This document shows positions 47,761 to 60,795 of a stretch of 64,000 nt of DNA, in pieces. The stretch is from Phascolomyces articulosus. Its lineage: Eukaryota > Mucoromycota > Mucoromycetes > Mucorales > Lichtheimiaceae. The first letter of the stretch is position 1. Every line of letters begins with the position of its first letter. Under the pieces are notes generated by a model. That model saw only the letters and a list, made by a program, of their open reading frames with translations. It ran no database searches and was not told the origin of the DNA. The stretch spans positions 270,519 to 334,518 of the forward strand of contig JAIXMP010000041.1 in NCBI GenBank assembly GCA_025677815.1. Direction: 5' to 3'. A program made the translations under genes and the position numbers.

Positions 47761-48628
47761 TGACTTACTGTTTTTCTTCTTGACGTTTAATAAGAAAAGA
47801 AATAGAATGAATAAGAGTGAGAGCTTCTTTTTTTTTATTGGGAATGTAAGCTGTTATGGTTGTACAAGGACCTGTTTTACTGATCGTGCCCAAATTTGAT
47901 TTGAAAGCCATGGCAATCAATTGGATTCCTTTTAGACCATTGTTCATACTTGTTGAAAATTTCTATATGATAATCCAGTACACGTTGTCATTTATTATAT
48001 ATATATAAGATGACTGGAGGAGCACAATAGATTGTACAGTACTTATCAGACAAGCTTCTCTACATAACACAAGTCCTTTTATTAAAACCATATGGGCCAA
48101 TATGTTGTTGTTATTGTTTATGCATTTGCATACCTCCTAAATAATAATATCGAATAAATATAAGAATATATTGGGATGGGATTTCAATGTTGCGCTAAAC
48201 AATAACAGAATGTTCTGGATATAATATCGAGCAAAATTTATTTATGATCTTGATGTGTAGCAAACTACGATTTTCATATTCATCACATAAAAAAGCACAT
48301 GCTTTTGAACGTACTGGTATAGACTCCGAACCCCTGAGGGGATCGGACTTCATATACTATAAAGTAGTAAAAATTCTCTTTTACAAGACCAATTCAATGT
48401 ATTGCAGGGTGAATTTGTCCAGAACATTGAGTCTCAACTTGCAAGGCTTGGTATATATTATTTTTACTTATATAGTTATTATATAAAGTATAATATTTTC
48501 TAATAAATAATTATTTTTCGATATACAGAACCAATGGTTGTTGCAGATTTGCTACAACGACTCTGTATGCAACATAACTTTCAAGTGTTTGTCCATCAAG
48601 GGGACTGGACTATGGGTTCCCTTGGTAG
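47761..48628. other. unresolved region
   Basis: Contains coding-like scraps on the plus strand: QFNVLQGEFVQNIESQLARL near 48390-48450, and after an acceptor-like TATACAG, CYNDSVCNITFKCLSIKGTG near 48550-48610. They sit in frames that do not join cleanly to the ORF that follows. They may be the decayed 5' part of that ORF. Confidence 0.35.
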
Positions 48629-49244
48629 ATGGACCAAGTTGATCAGAATGGTCAGTGTACCATTGAGACTACTGACCATCCAATCCCTATCGCTGAAGTA
48701 GAGGCAGTAAGTAGTACAAAATCTACTCCAAATAAAATTTTTATATTTTTTACTAATAAAAAAAAATAGTTTGGGGCAGAAATCCCGGTGCCACCTACTG
48801 CTTCAGCTATTACAGAGTTCCAACCAGAACTGGCCTTACAAGAGGAAGAACCACCAGCCCTGCAAGAGGTAGGACCCCAACAAGAGGCTGTAATTGAGGT
48901 ACCCCAAAGGCATAGCACTAGGGTTACAAGAGCGGTGGAAAGGTATAACCCTGTTGCATTAAATGTAAGTTAAAAAAAATTATAATATACACTAAATAAA
49001 TATTCATATACTAATACATCTAATATAATTAAAAAAAAAGGTAACAAAATCACCCTTCTTTGACCCAAGCTCTCGGGTAACTAATTTGGTACCAGGTCCT
49101 TCCCATGAAGCAATGGTTTATACTATTGCTTCTTTAGATATTAGGGTCTTGCCTCAATTTTATCATTATTGTAGTAGGGTTGAAATAAAAGAGATGTTGA
49201 AACTAATATGGGGACCACTGTGTCCAGTAGTAGAATCAGAGTAG
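48629..49244 (+). CDS. three-exon ORF, retroelement-like, unrecognised
   Basis: An ATG at 48629 opens exon 48629-48706, which joins in phase 0 to 48770-48964 and 49041-49244, giving 158 aa. The first part reads MDQVDQNGQCTIETTDHPIP. The middle is acidic and Pro/Gln-rich (FQPELALQEEEPPALQEVG) and ends PQRHSTRVTRAVERYNP. That resembles the RRSTR-x-RYxP linker between integrase and reverse transcriptase in Ty1/Copia elements. The last exon reads FFDPSSRVTNLVPGPSHEAM then LDIRVLPQFYHYCSRVEIKE. No catalytic motif is present. It may be a retroelement relic that kept open frames, or a short host gene; splice phase agreement favours at least former coding. Confidence 0.4.
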
Positions 49245-50946
49245 TTGATGTATAACAGTTGTGGCAAGAATGAGGAGAACGAGGATTCTTTTTTTTTTTT
49301 TTGTCACTGGTTAAACTATAATGTGTGATACTATGTTTTTTTTAATACACTTCTTTTATACGTATAGGAGAATAAACATATTTATATACCACAATAGGGA
49401 TTCAATACGTAATGGTTCCTTTATTGGTATCGACGATAAAAAAATACAAACATTTGCTAGTTTAGTTTTATTTTTAAAAACTACATTTTCCACGCGACCC
49501 TAAACAACAAAAGTTTCCTTTTACGTATCAAATTGATAAGGAAGAATAATACATTGTGTCGATCTTTTTCCTTTTGTTTAATTTATGCCGATCGAAATAT
49601 ATTCCAGGAATAATAATGATCAATGATCGACTTATTCCAAAAGCATCATTTCCGAGCACGTTTTATAAATGAAAAATGGACCTAGTAAAACAATTCATTG
49701 TGAACATTTTAATTGTATATATCTAGGACATAAAGAAAAAACAAAAAAAGAAGAAGAAAAGCTGGATGCAGCTCTTAAACATAGATAAGTACACCATTTA
49801 TATAATATAATGATGTATCTTTGTAGTTATCTTTGAATAAAATCCAATATTACATGTAGTACCACTTACTGCATGAACGTCGTTGTTATTAGAATGAATG
49901 TTATTTGTAGAATGAAGATACCATAAAACGTATGAATTCTTATCATTATAATATTCTTTATTTTTCAATAGCACGTTATATTGAGAATAATATTCTAATT
50001 ACTTTCATATTTAGTCTACCCCTTCTTGATCCACTCTCATCAAACCAAAGGGAGTAATAATAGTGGCAAATAAAGTTTAAATATTTTCTGTTTTTATATA
50101 AAAGAATAATAATAATAGCATAGGCAAGATATATGAAAATTTCATGTTGCTACATGCATTGCTTGGTTTTCTATGCTCGTCTACAGGGAAATCTGCATTG
50201 TTTTGCAGCAATATATATTTATATTTATCATCACACGTTTACCTGTTGAGTTTTTAAATAACCATTTTATTTTTATCTTGAAAAAACAACAAATTCCTTT
50301 TGTTTGATTTCTGCTATCATCTATTCATAAATGGGTAATAGGATGCTATATTTTACGTATCTACGTATTAAAACAACAAAATAGGGTTCTATCCGAAAGC
50401 AAATATACTTTGTCTCCTTAATATAGTTATATATAAATAATTGTAGAATATAATAACAATCCTATTTTGTTTCTAATGAAAAAATAGTTTTAGTTCAAAA
50501 TGATACATAAAAACGCGTTGTTCATACATGAACATAAGTGTATATGTGTGTATTTTTCATGATATTTTTGGGGGATGATGACTGATATATAAAACAGTAA
50601 CTTGGTAGATACTAGTAAAGTTACGTGGTTGTTATATGCAGTGTAAAACATAATATTTAGGTGTTATTATTTATAATAATAACAAAGTTTATGGATTAAG
50701 TAGTGAAGAAACGCCCCCCGTAAGTGGATGATGCATATTGCTTTTATTCACCCTTTTTATTATCCTCCTGACCTATTTACACAACAACATCACCGTTTGT
50801 TTTTATATAGATGATTATAAGACCATAATACAGTGTTGCTTTTCTTTTCTTTTCACTCTTTTTTTATATAGTGTGATAGTAGTTTTATATAAATATACAT
50901 ATATATATATACCCTTAATAATAGTACTATAATATAATATAATATA
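49245..50946. other. intergenic region of 1.7 kb
   Basis: AT-rich DNA without supportable genes. Frequent ATT/TAT runs, and a TATATATATATACCC stretch close to the next start. Nothing else was seen. Confidence 0.5.
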
Positions 50947-53900
50947 ATGTCCATTCTATCTAATAATAATACACCATCACCAACAACACTTAATGCTCGA
51001 CGATCGTTCAAAATGTCATCTTCAATGAGTTCATCCACCATGGCTTCATCATTACACGAAAATAGTAATAATAGTAATACAGATTCACTTTCTACAACGA
51101 GTCGACAGCGACAATCTAAAAAAGACGAGGTGTGTTTATTATGGCCATGACCCGTTCATATCTTTTTTTTTTCTTTTACACAACACTTTTGGATTTGACT
51201 ATAAAGAGCAACATGGTTTAAAGAAACAATGTTATATATTATTAGGCTATACGAAAGAAAATTGAACAAGAATTATCAAAAAAACGAAATACAGGAGTAC
51301 GAGTTCGACAAACCAAAAAAATGACGGGCACCGTTTCGGCTTTACGACCTTCCCAGGCATTTACCATGAAAGAATCCATATTAGTGATTGAAGCAGCACA
51401 ATTAATGGCAGCAAAACGAAGTAATTGTGTTTTAGTAGTGGATGAAGAAGACCATTTAAGCGGTATATTTACGGTATGTTTTATGCATCATGATATGTAG
51501 TGTGTGTATGTGTAGGATGTGAACAACTCATGGGTTAATATATATCTTTATTATTATAATAATAATAAATTAATAGGCAAAAGATATGGCGTATCGCGTG
51601 GTGGCAAATTATATGGATCCAAGGTACAATCACATATTAAAGTTTTTGTGATACTATAAAATAAGGAAACGAATTGGATGGATGGATGATGATGTTGATA
51701 CGTTTTTCACCTTCCCCTTTTTTATTTTAATCTCCCTAAAATTGGTTCCGGTATCAACAATCAAATCAATTTATAATATGTAGATCCACCACAGTATCCG
51801 ATATCATGACACGTAGACCAATGTGTGTCATGGCAGATACATCAGCACAAGATGCTTTAAAATTAATGGTTTCTCGTGGATTTCGACATTTGGTAAGTAT
51901 TTGTTGATTACGAAAGAAGGGAGAGAGAAAGAGAGAGAGAGAAAGGCACCAAATAAAATAAAAAGATAGGAACCGGGCCGTATTTTTTTTTTTTTTGAGG
52001 AGAGAATATGTTTTAAAGTTGGGATTTGTTTGCAGTATTATTTACTTACACAGACGCAATCACTAATACAACAACAACGATGTTAGCCTGTATGTAATGA
52101 AGAAGGAGATATTTTTGGTTTATTAGATATTACCAAATGTTTATACGAGGCTTTGAAAAAGATGGAGCGTGCATATGAATCGTCAAGAAAACTATATGAT
52201 GCTTTAGAAGGCGTTGAACGAGAATGGGCTAAAGAAGGTCCAGATCAACTTGTACAATATATGAATACATTAAAAGAAAAAATGGTATGTCCTCACCTTT
52301 CCACCTTATTGGACCCTCCTCCTTCATATAACGGTCAAGATGATGAAGAACCAAACAACAATAACAACCATGCAGTTGTCCAGGTGTCCGTCAAAGCACA
52401 TGTTCGTGATGTTGCTAAGCTGATGAAAGAGTACAGAACTACTTCTGTATTAGTGATGGATCATGGTGGACTTGCTGGTATTTTTACAGTAAATATTATT
52501 ATTTTTTTATTTGCGTAACAAACGTGGGTGCATATACACAATCTTATATCATGGGTTCCTTTTTTTTTTCTAATATGTGTTATATGAAGACAAAAGATAT
52601 TGTTCTTCGAGTCATTGCAGCAGGATTAGTACCCGATAATTGTTCAGTTATTCGTGTCATGACTCCTCATCCAGATACTGCAACTACTTCAACCAGTATT
52701 CTAGAAGCTTTAAAAAAGATGCATGGTAAAGTGTGGGGAGAGTTGATGTATGGGAGATAAAAAAAAAGTGTATTTTTATATATAAAGTCAAGACAACATT
52801 CTTATTTATATATTTCACATGCAAAAAAAAAAACTAAAAAAAAAAAAACTCTATAATACTCTGACAGATGGCCATTATTTAAATCTACCTGTCTTGGATG
52901 AAGATCGAAATATTTGTGGCCTTGTGGATGTGCTCCGACTGACCAATGCAACACTTAAACAGGTATGGAAATCATTGAAAAAAAAAAGATTTTCTTATAC
53001 ATTTACATGATACATTACACGTACATACACATCTGCTGCTGCTGCTGTTAGATACATGCAGTTTCATTTTGGTTGCTGGGGTTTTTCTTTATATATATAT
53101 CCTTATTTTAACAATCATGGGCTTATCAATACTAATAACCTTTATTTATTTATACATAAAAGATTAGTAGCATCGAAGGAAATAACAACAACAATACAAT
53201 AAACAATAATATCAATAATACTAGTAATGGTAATCCGATGACTAATAACAATGACAACCACCCTAATAATATTCTTAATCATCAACATCAGCAACACCAT
53301 CATGCTTCTGGAAGTGGATCTAATAATTTCTGGGAAAGTATCATGGGTAATAATAATAATAATAATAATAAAGGTGGAGGAAATGGAGGTGATCTACATG
53401 ATTCCGATTCGGTGGTTTCGGATTCATCACGCTTATTTGATTCACCATCCACACCACAGCCCGATGACCAACAACAACGGAATAGTATTACAGCAATAAC
53501 CCCATCTACCACATCAGGTGCTTCTTCCATAATGGGATTAAATTCTACCACACATTTATTATCCACTTCTTATCATGGTACAACGACTTCATCGGAAGAT
53601 GATGATCAACGTTCCACCTTTTCACTTCAAACAACTACTACACAGCATACGAATAATACTTTTTCATTCAAGTTCTCCGATGGCGCAAGGACATACCGGT
53701 TCCGATGTCATTTTAGCTTATCGGCACTCCGACGCGCCATCAAGATTCGAATCAAAACAAACATCTTTCCAAAAAGAGAACATCCTCCACAACAATACCA
53801 ACAAGAGAAAGAAGATGAAGAATGCATCGAATGGAAGAATTTAACTTTATCCTATCTCGATGATGAAGCAGATCAAGTTTTATTGACGTGTGATGCTGAT

Positions 53901-54560
53901 ATTTTGGATGCGGTGGCACTTGCACGAAAAATGGGACAGGATCGCGTAAAATTAATTGTGTATCATGAGAGTGTGATGGTTCCGCAACGACAACAATCAC
54001 AAGCACCTGTTACTGAAAACAATAATAATTATTACCTCCTTTCTACCATTACAAATTCAGAACAACAGGAACGTCATTATCATCAACAACGCCCTATTTC
54101 TCCTATTAATAATCGCACATCTCCCTCTCCTCCTTCATCTACTACTACTACTTTATCTCCTTGTACTATGATAACGGTTCCTCATCATCATCATCATAAT
54201 AACTATGATGATCAATACACTCGTTCTAGTGGAGAAGAAGAAGATATATCAATCACACCAACCACATCTTCAAGTCATCCTCCAATCAGTGGTGATTCAG
54301 ATGATGATGAAGGAGATGTAGCATCCTTATCCTCTGTTGCTGCAGTTGAACATTCTTATTATTACCGACGACGACGATCTTGGCGTGCTGCAGCAGAATT
54401 ATATGATCATAATAAAAGGAGATATCATGAACGACAACAACAATCTTCTTCTTTGGATGATACTATAGATTTTACCAATGAATTGGATAATCTATTAAAA
54501 CCAGCTGCGATGACATTTCTTGGAGCAGTGATCATTAGTGTCTTCACATTGGGTCGATAA
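50947..54560 (+). CDS. mug70: CBS and PB1 domain protein, Mug70-like
   Basis: Eight exons (50947-51129, 51246-51473, 51577-51623, 51784-51892, 52087-52488, 52590-52725, 52868-52962, 53163-54560) join in phase to 865 aa. Four CBS motifs are visible: SILVIEAAQLMAAKRSNCVL then HLSGIFTAKDMAYRVV; MCVMADTSAQDALKLMVSRG then DIFGLLDITKCL; HVRDVAKLMKEYRTTSVLVM then LAGIFTTKDIVLRVIAAGL; and SILEALKKMHDGHYLNLPVL then ICGLVDVLRL. A PB1 domain follows (about residues 566-655; FKFSDGARTYRFRCHF and the acidic OPCA-like YLDDEADQVLLTCDADI). A hydrophobic C-terminus (AAMTFLGAVIISVFTLG) suggests a tail anchor. CBS pairs usually bind adenosyl ligands and PB1 mediates dimerisation. Fission yeast Mug70 shares this layout; cellular role is unknown here. 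Confidence 0.88.
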
Positions 54561-55014
54561 GAATAAAAAAAATTACATCTATTACATATTCTATGTGTGT
54601 GCACTGACTTGTGGTTGAAAAGAAATAATGAGTTGATATTGATATTGGATGGGGATTACTAAACGTGCGAATGGATTTAAGGAGAGGAGCGTTGAAAACA
54701 AGGGGGGAGGAATTGAGAAGAGCGGGGGACGGAAAGTAAAAGCGAAGCAGTATAAGTTATTTTATTACGAATGAGAGAAAAAGAATGGTCAATGCACGAA
54801 CGCGTATTTTTAGCTGCACGCAATGTCAAAAAAAAGTTGACAGCCAGCTCGGGAACAAGGCTCCGTGGCGCTAAAAAGAAGAATACCATCCCCCCCAAAA
54901 AAAAAATAATCTTCTTTTCACACACATACACACACATACAACATACATATAATAAGACTTACTTGGTTACTTACTACTACTAAGATATAGATTATTCTTC
55001 TCTCCCCCCCTTTT

Positions 55015-55048
<34 letters not shown>

Positions 55049-55440
55049 GCTGTTGTTGATTGATTGATTAGAAAGAAAGTTACAAGTCCCTTTCTATAAG
55101 TGGTCGAGACAAAATCAACGGTCTGCAAACAAGTTAAACAACAAGAATATTTTTCTACAACTTGCATTCTGTTTTTCTTTTTTAACTTTTTTTCCTTTAT
55201 TTCCTTCACTCTTTTTTCACTTCTTCATTCTTCATCATCCTTTCTCTTTCTTCCCTCTCTTTCTTTTTTTTTCTACCTTCTTTTTCATTTTAGAGCACAC
55301 GCACACACACACACACACTTCTCTATCTCTCCATCACTCTCCTTTTTTTTGAGCTTATCATTTTTTTTACATAAACAAATAGCATTCATTATCTCTTTTA
55401 TTCTCCCACACACATTCATTTGAAGAACAATTTATATATC
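54561..55440. other. intergenic and 5' upstream region
   Basis: Contains G/A-rich DNA (54680-54745), a (GAT)n to (GGT)n microsatellite (about 55015-55050) and a long pyrimidine-rich tract with (CA)n (55200-55410) just before the Dp gene start. No gene was seen. Confidence 0.5.
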
Positions 55441-57000
55441 ATGGCAACCTCTTCAGCATTTGTACCTTGGATGCTACCACACGAACCTAATAGTCCTTTT
55501 GACACTGGAGGTACTACAACAACAACAACAGCCTCCACACCTATCCTTCCACGCGGTTCCGATCCACGTTTCACACATTGCCGTGAAATGATTGATAATA
55601 ATAACAACAACATGATTTTATTACGACCTATCGTTCAAGAAAAACAACCCTTGGTCGCTACTTTACCTTCTTTACAAGATGTCATGTTTTTTTCCGAAGA
55701 AGATGATGATCCTGCTTCTTCGCCTTCATCTTCAGGAAATAGTAGTAGTCGATCACAAAGTTTAAGTTCATGGTCACCTATAGATGATTCAAGTAGTGAT
55801 TCGAGTCGAAAAAATTCTATTGCCTCATTACTTAATTCTCCCACTTGTTCTATGGGCCCTACTATGTCATCATCATCTTCTTCCTCATCATCCTCTTCCT
55901 CTTCTTCTCCACCGCCTCCTCCTTTAATAATGATGATGCAACAACAACAACAACAACAACAGTCATCCATGAAACGCGGTCGTCCTCGACAAAATCCGGC
56001 AATGAAACAACATCATCAACAACCCAATAAACGACTTAAACGTCCTACCAACAATGTAGTTTCAACAGAAGAAGAAAAGAAACAACAACAATCCTCATCG
56101 ATGCATCATGGTGCTAGTAGTAGTAGCCAAAATAGTAATAATAACAGCAATGCAGTCACAAAGGGTCTACGCCACTTTAGCAAACTTGTGTCTGACAAGG
56201 TGGCGGAACATGGTGTGACAACTTATAATCAAGTTGCTGATGAACTTGCTGCCGAGATTCGTGATGGTCGTAAACAAGGCTATGATCAAAAGAATATCCG
56301 TCGACGAGTGTATGATGCTCTTAATGTATTGATGGCTATGGATATTATTGCCAAAGATAAAAAAGAAATTCGTTGGCTTGGTATTCCTCCTAGTCTTTTA
56401 CAACAACAACCGTCTTCTTCCTCCATCACTGAACAACAACAAGATGATGCTAGTAATAATAATAATAGTAATAAGAACGAAAAACGAAAACGATTATTGA
56501 TGCAAGAGATTAAACATGAAGAACAGCGACAACACGATTTGATGCAAGCAAAACAACAGATGCGCAGCATTGTATGTGATAAGATGGAACAATACCTACA
56601 AATCAGACAACTTGTTCATCGAAACCAACAACAAGATTCAATCAGTCGTAGTCAACAAGGATTAGAAAACAACAACAATGATATGATGCATCATCATGAT
56701 CGGAGTAAAAAAATTACATTACCCTTCTTTGTTGTTGGATGTAATGATCCTTCTTATCAAGTGGAAATGGCTCCTGATGGACGACAAGCAATTATCAGTC
56801 ATAGTAACAATAACGATGATGATAACGATCATGCTAGTTCTCGTAGCGGTAGTAGTAGTAATATGCCCATTTATGAAGATGCACGCGTTCTGCAGTTGTT
56901 GGGTTTTCATCACATGTCAAGACAAGACAAGCTTGCATTTTTACCTGATCCAACTTGGTCTCATTATCTTTTCCATGATTCAATCGCTGTGGTATCATAA
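55441..57000 (+). CDS. TFDP: transcription factor Dp (E2F dimerisation partner)
   Basis: A single exon of 519 aa. The winged-helix DNA-binding domain (about residues 240-320) contains [32 protein letters not shown] and [20 protein letters not shown], then [16 protein letters not shown]. That is the Dp signature [14 protein letters not shown] rather than the E2F form. A coiled-coil/DCB dimerisation region follows (about 330-480). The N-terminus is low-complexity with Ser and Gln runs and an AT-hook-like KRGRPRQNP. Dp proteins bind DNA with an E2F partner to control G1/S genes. No E2F gene is in this window. Lack of introns contrasts with the neighbouring genes. Confidence 0.92.
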   Translation: MATSSAFVPWMLPHEPNSPFDTGGTTTTTTASTPILPRGSDPRFTHCREMIDNNNNNMILLRPIVQEKQPLVATLPSLQDVMFFSEEDDDPASSPSSSGNSSSRSQSLSSWSPIDDSSSDSSRKNSIASLLNSPTCSMGPTMSSSSSSSSSSSSSSPPPPPLIMMMQQQQQQQQSSMKRGRPRQNPAMKQHHQQPNKRLKRPTNNVVSTEEEKKQQQSSSMHHGASSSSQNSNNNSNAVTKGLRHFSKLVSDKVAEHGVTTYNQVADELAAEIRDGRKQGYDQKNIRRRVYDALNVLMAMDIIAKDKKEIRWLGIPPSLLQQQPSSSSITEQQQDDASNNNNSNKNEKRKRLLMQEIKHEEQRQHDLMQAKQQMRSIVCDKMEQYLQIRQLVHRNQQQDSISRSQQGLENNNNDMMHHHDRSKKITLPFFVVGCNDPSYQVEMAPDGRQAIISHSNNNDDDNDHASSRSGSSSNMPIYEDARVLQLLGFHHMSRQDKLAFLPDPTWSHYLFHDSIAVVS

Positions 57001-60000
57001 AGCGCATTTGAATAATTATTTATTATATATACACACATTTACAATTATATACTATATCGCGTCTCTTTTTTACATAGCATCCAATTCATCATTTTCATCA
57101 CCCATCATTTTTTCTTCATCACACCCTTTTTATTTCATGCCTTTTTTATTATTATCAACCTTACTACAAACCATCATCATCATTTTTTCATCATTTTTCT
57201 TTTCTTTCTTGTGATTATGCCTTTTTTTTTTCTTTATACATATGTGTGACTTTTTTATATAGTTGAACTTCTTTTACTATTATATCATTGATCTCTCTCT
57301 CTTCCCCCTTTTTTTTTCTTAATTATTTTTTGTAAGTTTTCTTATTATTATTTCACTCAAAAAGACAAACAGAGCACAAAAAAAAACTTTTTTTATGTAA
57401 ACGAAAAAAGTAATTCCGTAAAAAAATTTCCATTACAACACATTTTTAACACACGTTTTATTGTTGCCACAAATATTATTATTGTGTTTATTATTTATTA
57501 TTATTATTGTTACTGTTTTGTAATGACATGGGAACGGTTTATTATAAGGATGAGAAAGAGTCTCTCTCTCCTTGAACTGGTATTGTTTACCATCATGATC
57601 ATAATAGTAGTGAAAGTAGTGGTGGGGCTGGGTAACCTGTATAATCTTCTTCTTCATCTTCTATGACTACTAACTGTTGCTATGGCTACTAATTAGCATT
57701 TGTAGTTTTTAGTAATTTGTATTATAATGTGCCTGATTTATAAATATATAATGGATAGATCGCTTATATCTCCTTGTTTGTTTCTTTCATTTTTTTTTTT
57801 GAATTAAACCCGAGAAAGGTAAGCCCTCTTTTTTTCCCTCCCCATCCTATACTAGACTCTCTCGTTTATTGTGCCTGTATGTATTTATTTCCTGTCATTA
57901 TAACGTACTCTATTAGAGAATTAGATTATTATTTGTCAGTTTATAAGCCTAATTTTATTGTACGTGAATGTTTGTTTATCATAAAAATAATATTAATCAT
58001 GATTTCGCATCACCTTCTTTGGTTAACGTTGAGTTAGTATAAATGAAGAAATTGCCAAGAAAGAAACATGACGGGGATTCACATGGGAAACAGTGCCCAA
58101 AAGTTCGAAAAGCTATATTTTAAATAAAAACCTCTTTTGTCTACAATAAAAAAAGAGGATCGTCATAAAGTACTTGTAGCCAGCCAAGGTTTCTTGTCGC
58201 CCCCCCCTTCCCAAAAAAATAATCACGAAGAAAAATCCCAGATGATTATGGGTACATCTTTTGACTACCTCCACAAAGAAGAGGTCCTCTGTTTAGTCAT
58301 TCCATCGCTGTGTATGTATGTATTACATACATAACTTAAAACAATAACACTCTCTTTCTTCGAAAAAAGGTAATTCTTGAATAATAACAATAAATTATAT
58401 AATACAGGAATGATTCGGCGGTACGGATATAAATGGGGATTGTGGTGTATTATATTTATATATAAATGTACCACTATTACTCTTTGTTATGCATGTCGAT
58501 CGATTACAGTTTACGCCACAAGGAAAAAGAAGTCTATCCCAGATTTTTATTTATATGATACAACTACTTTATTCTTCTTAGTTGTCATTACGCGCGCGCG
58601 CCTTCTGTTTATTATACACATGATCACATCACCATGAAAGGCTTGTTTAGTGATTATAATATTTAATTATTATTATTTTTTGTACGTATTGCTCACGGAC
58701 ATTTATCCATTTATTTCGGGTATCTTTTTTTTACAATCAACATCAATACCCAATGATGGATTATATTTATATAAAAATCATGAATTATCATTTTGAAAAT
58801 AATAGGATAATGATGTATTGCAATAAGCATTATTATTTAGGTTATCAAAGCACCAGCCTATATAGTACATTTTTTCTGCACCGTCTAGCCAAAATTAAAT
58901 TTTCTCACCGAAAAAAAAACAGGTTATTTTTTAATCCTTGAATAATAAGTCTAGAATGACAAGATTGATAACTGTATTATGTTGACATGCATGAAAAAAG
59001 AAGTTTTCTTGAGTGTTTTACGTATAATAAAAAAAACTTCTATTTTTCGTATCCAGTATTTCGGTGCATATCTATATATATGCATAAAAAACAACTTACG
59101 TAAAAGATTTCAGCAATTATGCACAATATTATTAAGCTCAAGTTTGAGTATACTATTTATATGTAGCATCGTCCTCCGTTAATGATAGTAATTATAACCA
59201 GTAAAATAGCAATAAAGCAAAAACATATTCTCGCATCATGAAATACTCAACTTCTTTCTCTATTGATATCTGACGAGTTGAGATGTCATTGTATCTTCAC
59301 TCAGCATAACTATTCAACAATAATAGAATTATTTCCAAAAGCCAAAAATTGGTAGTTGAAATATATTACCTTGAAGAAGAAGAGAGAGACACGGTATATA
59401 TTATATAACTGTCTATATTCTTCAAGGCTTTACCAATTTATATTCCAACAATACAACTTGAGTTTTGAAATAATTTACTCTACCAACTTGTAAACGAAGA
59501 CTTTACATGTTCAGTCTTGAAGTAGTATCCCGGTAATTCATTTCCTAACAAATAATTATAAACAATTCATTATCTCATGTTTTTTTTTATAAAGAAAGGA
59601 ACACGCGGGTACATAATCACAGCAATCAACTACTACTACGTACCAACCCCCTCCACTTTTAAGCACACTTTTATTCGGTTTTTTTCTTCTACGTCCCTTT
59701 TTTTTACACGATATATAGTAAGTCATAGCTGGATCATTAGTTGTTGCGGTATTACAACCTTTATATAAAGAGACACACTAAAAAGAAGCTCATCTATTAT
59801 TATCCATAGAAATTCAATTGATAAATTGATCAGGATATTAACCATTGCATCATAACGTGGTTTTATCTGGTCACTTTTTGACGATGAAAATTAAGAACAA
59901 TTCTGATAATAATATTAATATATATTTTGTTTCTATTTGAAGTTTAAAACCTCCCGTAGAAAGATATACTTATGATGAGTACCGCATATTTTTTCATCTA

Positions 60001-60555
60001 TTATTGTCATCATATGGATGTCATATCATTTAAAAAGAAAAATATATAAAAGGTTAGTGTAAAATCAATTGAATTTATCTTTCTAAAACTGCTTAACCCC
60101 AAAACATCTAATATTTTTTATGAATGATGTATGAATATCGGTAAAAAGATTGGTTTGAAGTAATAGGTATCAAAGAGAAGAAGGTAAAACGCGATCTCAT
60201 TAAAAAACATCAAGAATATAATTTTTTTAATGTATTCGTATACAGAGGATAAAGCCAATGAAATATGTATCGATGCTAAATATTATTATTTTTGAGAAAG
60301 AGTAAAAGAATCTAATAGAATGGAAGAGAAAAATATACATGGCACGTCTATTATTGTCAATAAAGTTTGTTCTTTCATGATCAAATAATCAAACGTCAGA
60401 TTAATTATATAAAAGAGAAAAAGGTTGGCATGGCCCGTGTTTTCGGAAGCCATTCCAGAAAATGGGAACGGTTAAAAACAGTGGGTTCTTATGATAATGT
60501 TTATGATAATAAAGAAACAATAATGTAGTTTATTAAAAATTATAAAATTATAAAT
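57001..60555. other. gene-poor region of 3.5 kb
   Basis: 3' flank of the Dp gene followed by AT-rich DNA with ATT runs, poly-T tracts and a short alternating CG patch (CGCGCGCGC near 58591). Several 60-90 codon frames have Phe/Ile/Tyr-rich compositions typical of AT-rich noncoding DNA. No gene is supported. Confidence 0.45.
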
Positions 60556-60795
60556 ATGAAACAACGAAAGTATATAAAAAGGAAGGACCTGAAAAAAAAG
60601 ACACACCATTTTTACAATAGTACATCATCTTTTATCAAGTATGTTTTTTTTATCATTTTCTTAATTGAATTGGGTGCCAACAAAGTTGGCGAGTGGAAAA
60701 AATTGCTTGAAAGTAAACACAATGGAAGTGCAATGTTGAAATTTACTGACAAGACGCATATGATGAGAAAAATTAATTTCAAATCTAGCAAATGA
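60556..60795 (+). CDS. short ORF with Myb/SANT-like helix pattern
   Basis: Seventy-nine residues. The N-terminus is basic (KQRKYIKRKDLKKK). The second half reads LGANKVGEWKKLLESKHNGS, then MLKFTDKTHMMRKINFKSSK. A helix followed by GEWKKLL, then a second helix after a Thr, resembles the W-containing second helix and start of the third helix of a Myb/SANT repeat (compare G-x-W-x-x-I in telomere-binding Mybs). Only a partial repeat is present and no flanking exons were found. It could be the remaining exon of a larger gene or chance. Confidence 0.25.
   Translation: MKQRKYIKRKDLKKKTHHFYNSTSSFIKYVFFIIFLIELGANKVGEWKKLLESKHNGSAMLKFTDKTHMMRKINFKSSK

Noticed and set aside
57010..57214. Frame overlapping and extending past the end of the Dp gene
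   Set aside because: It is a shadow of the Dp coding region followed by T-rich 3' flank.
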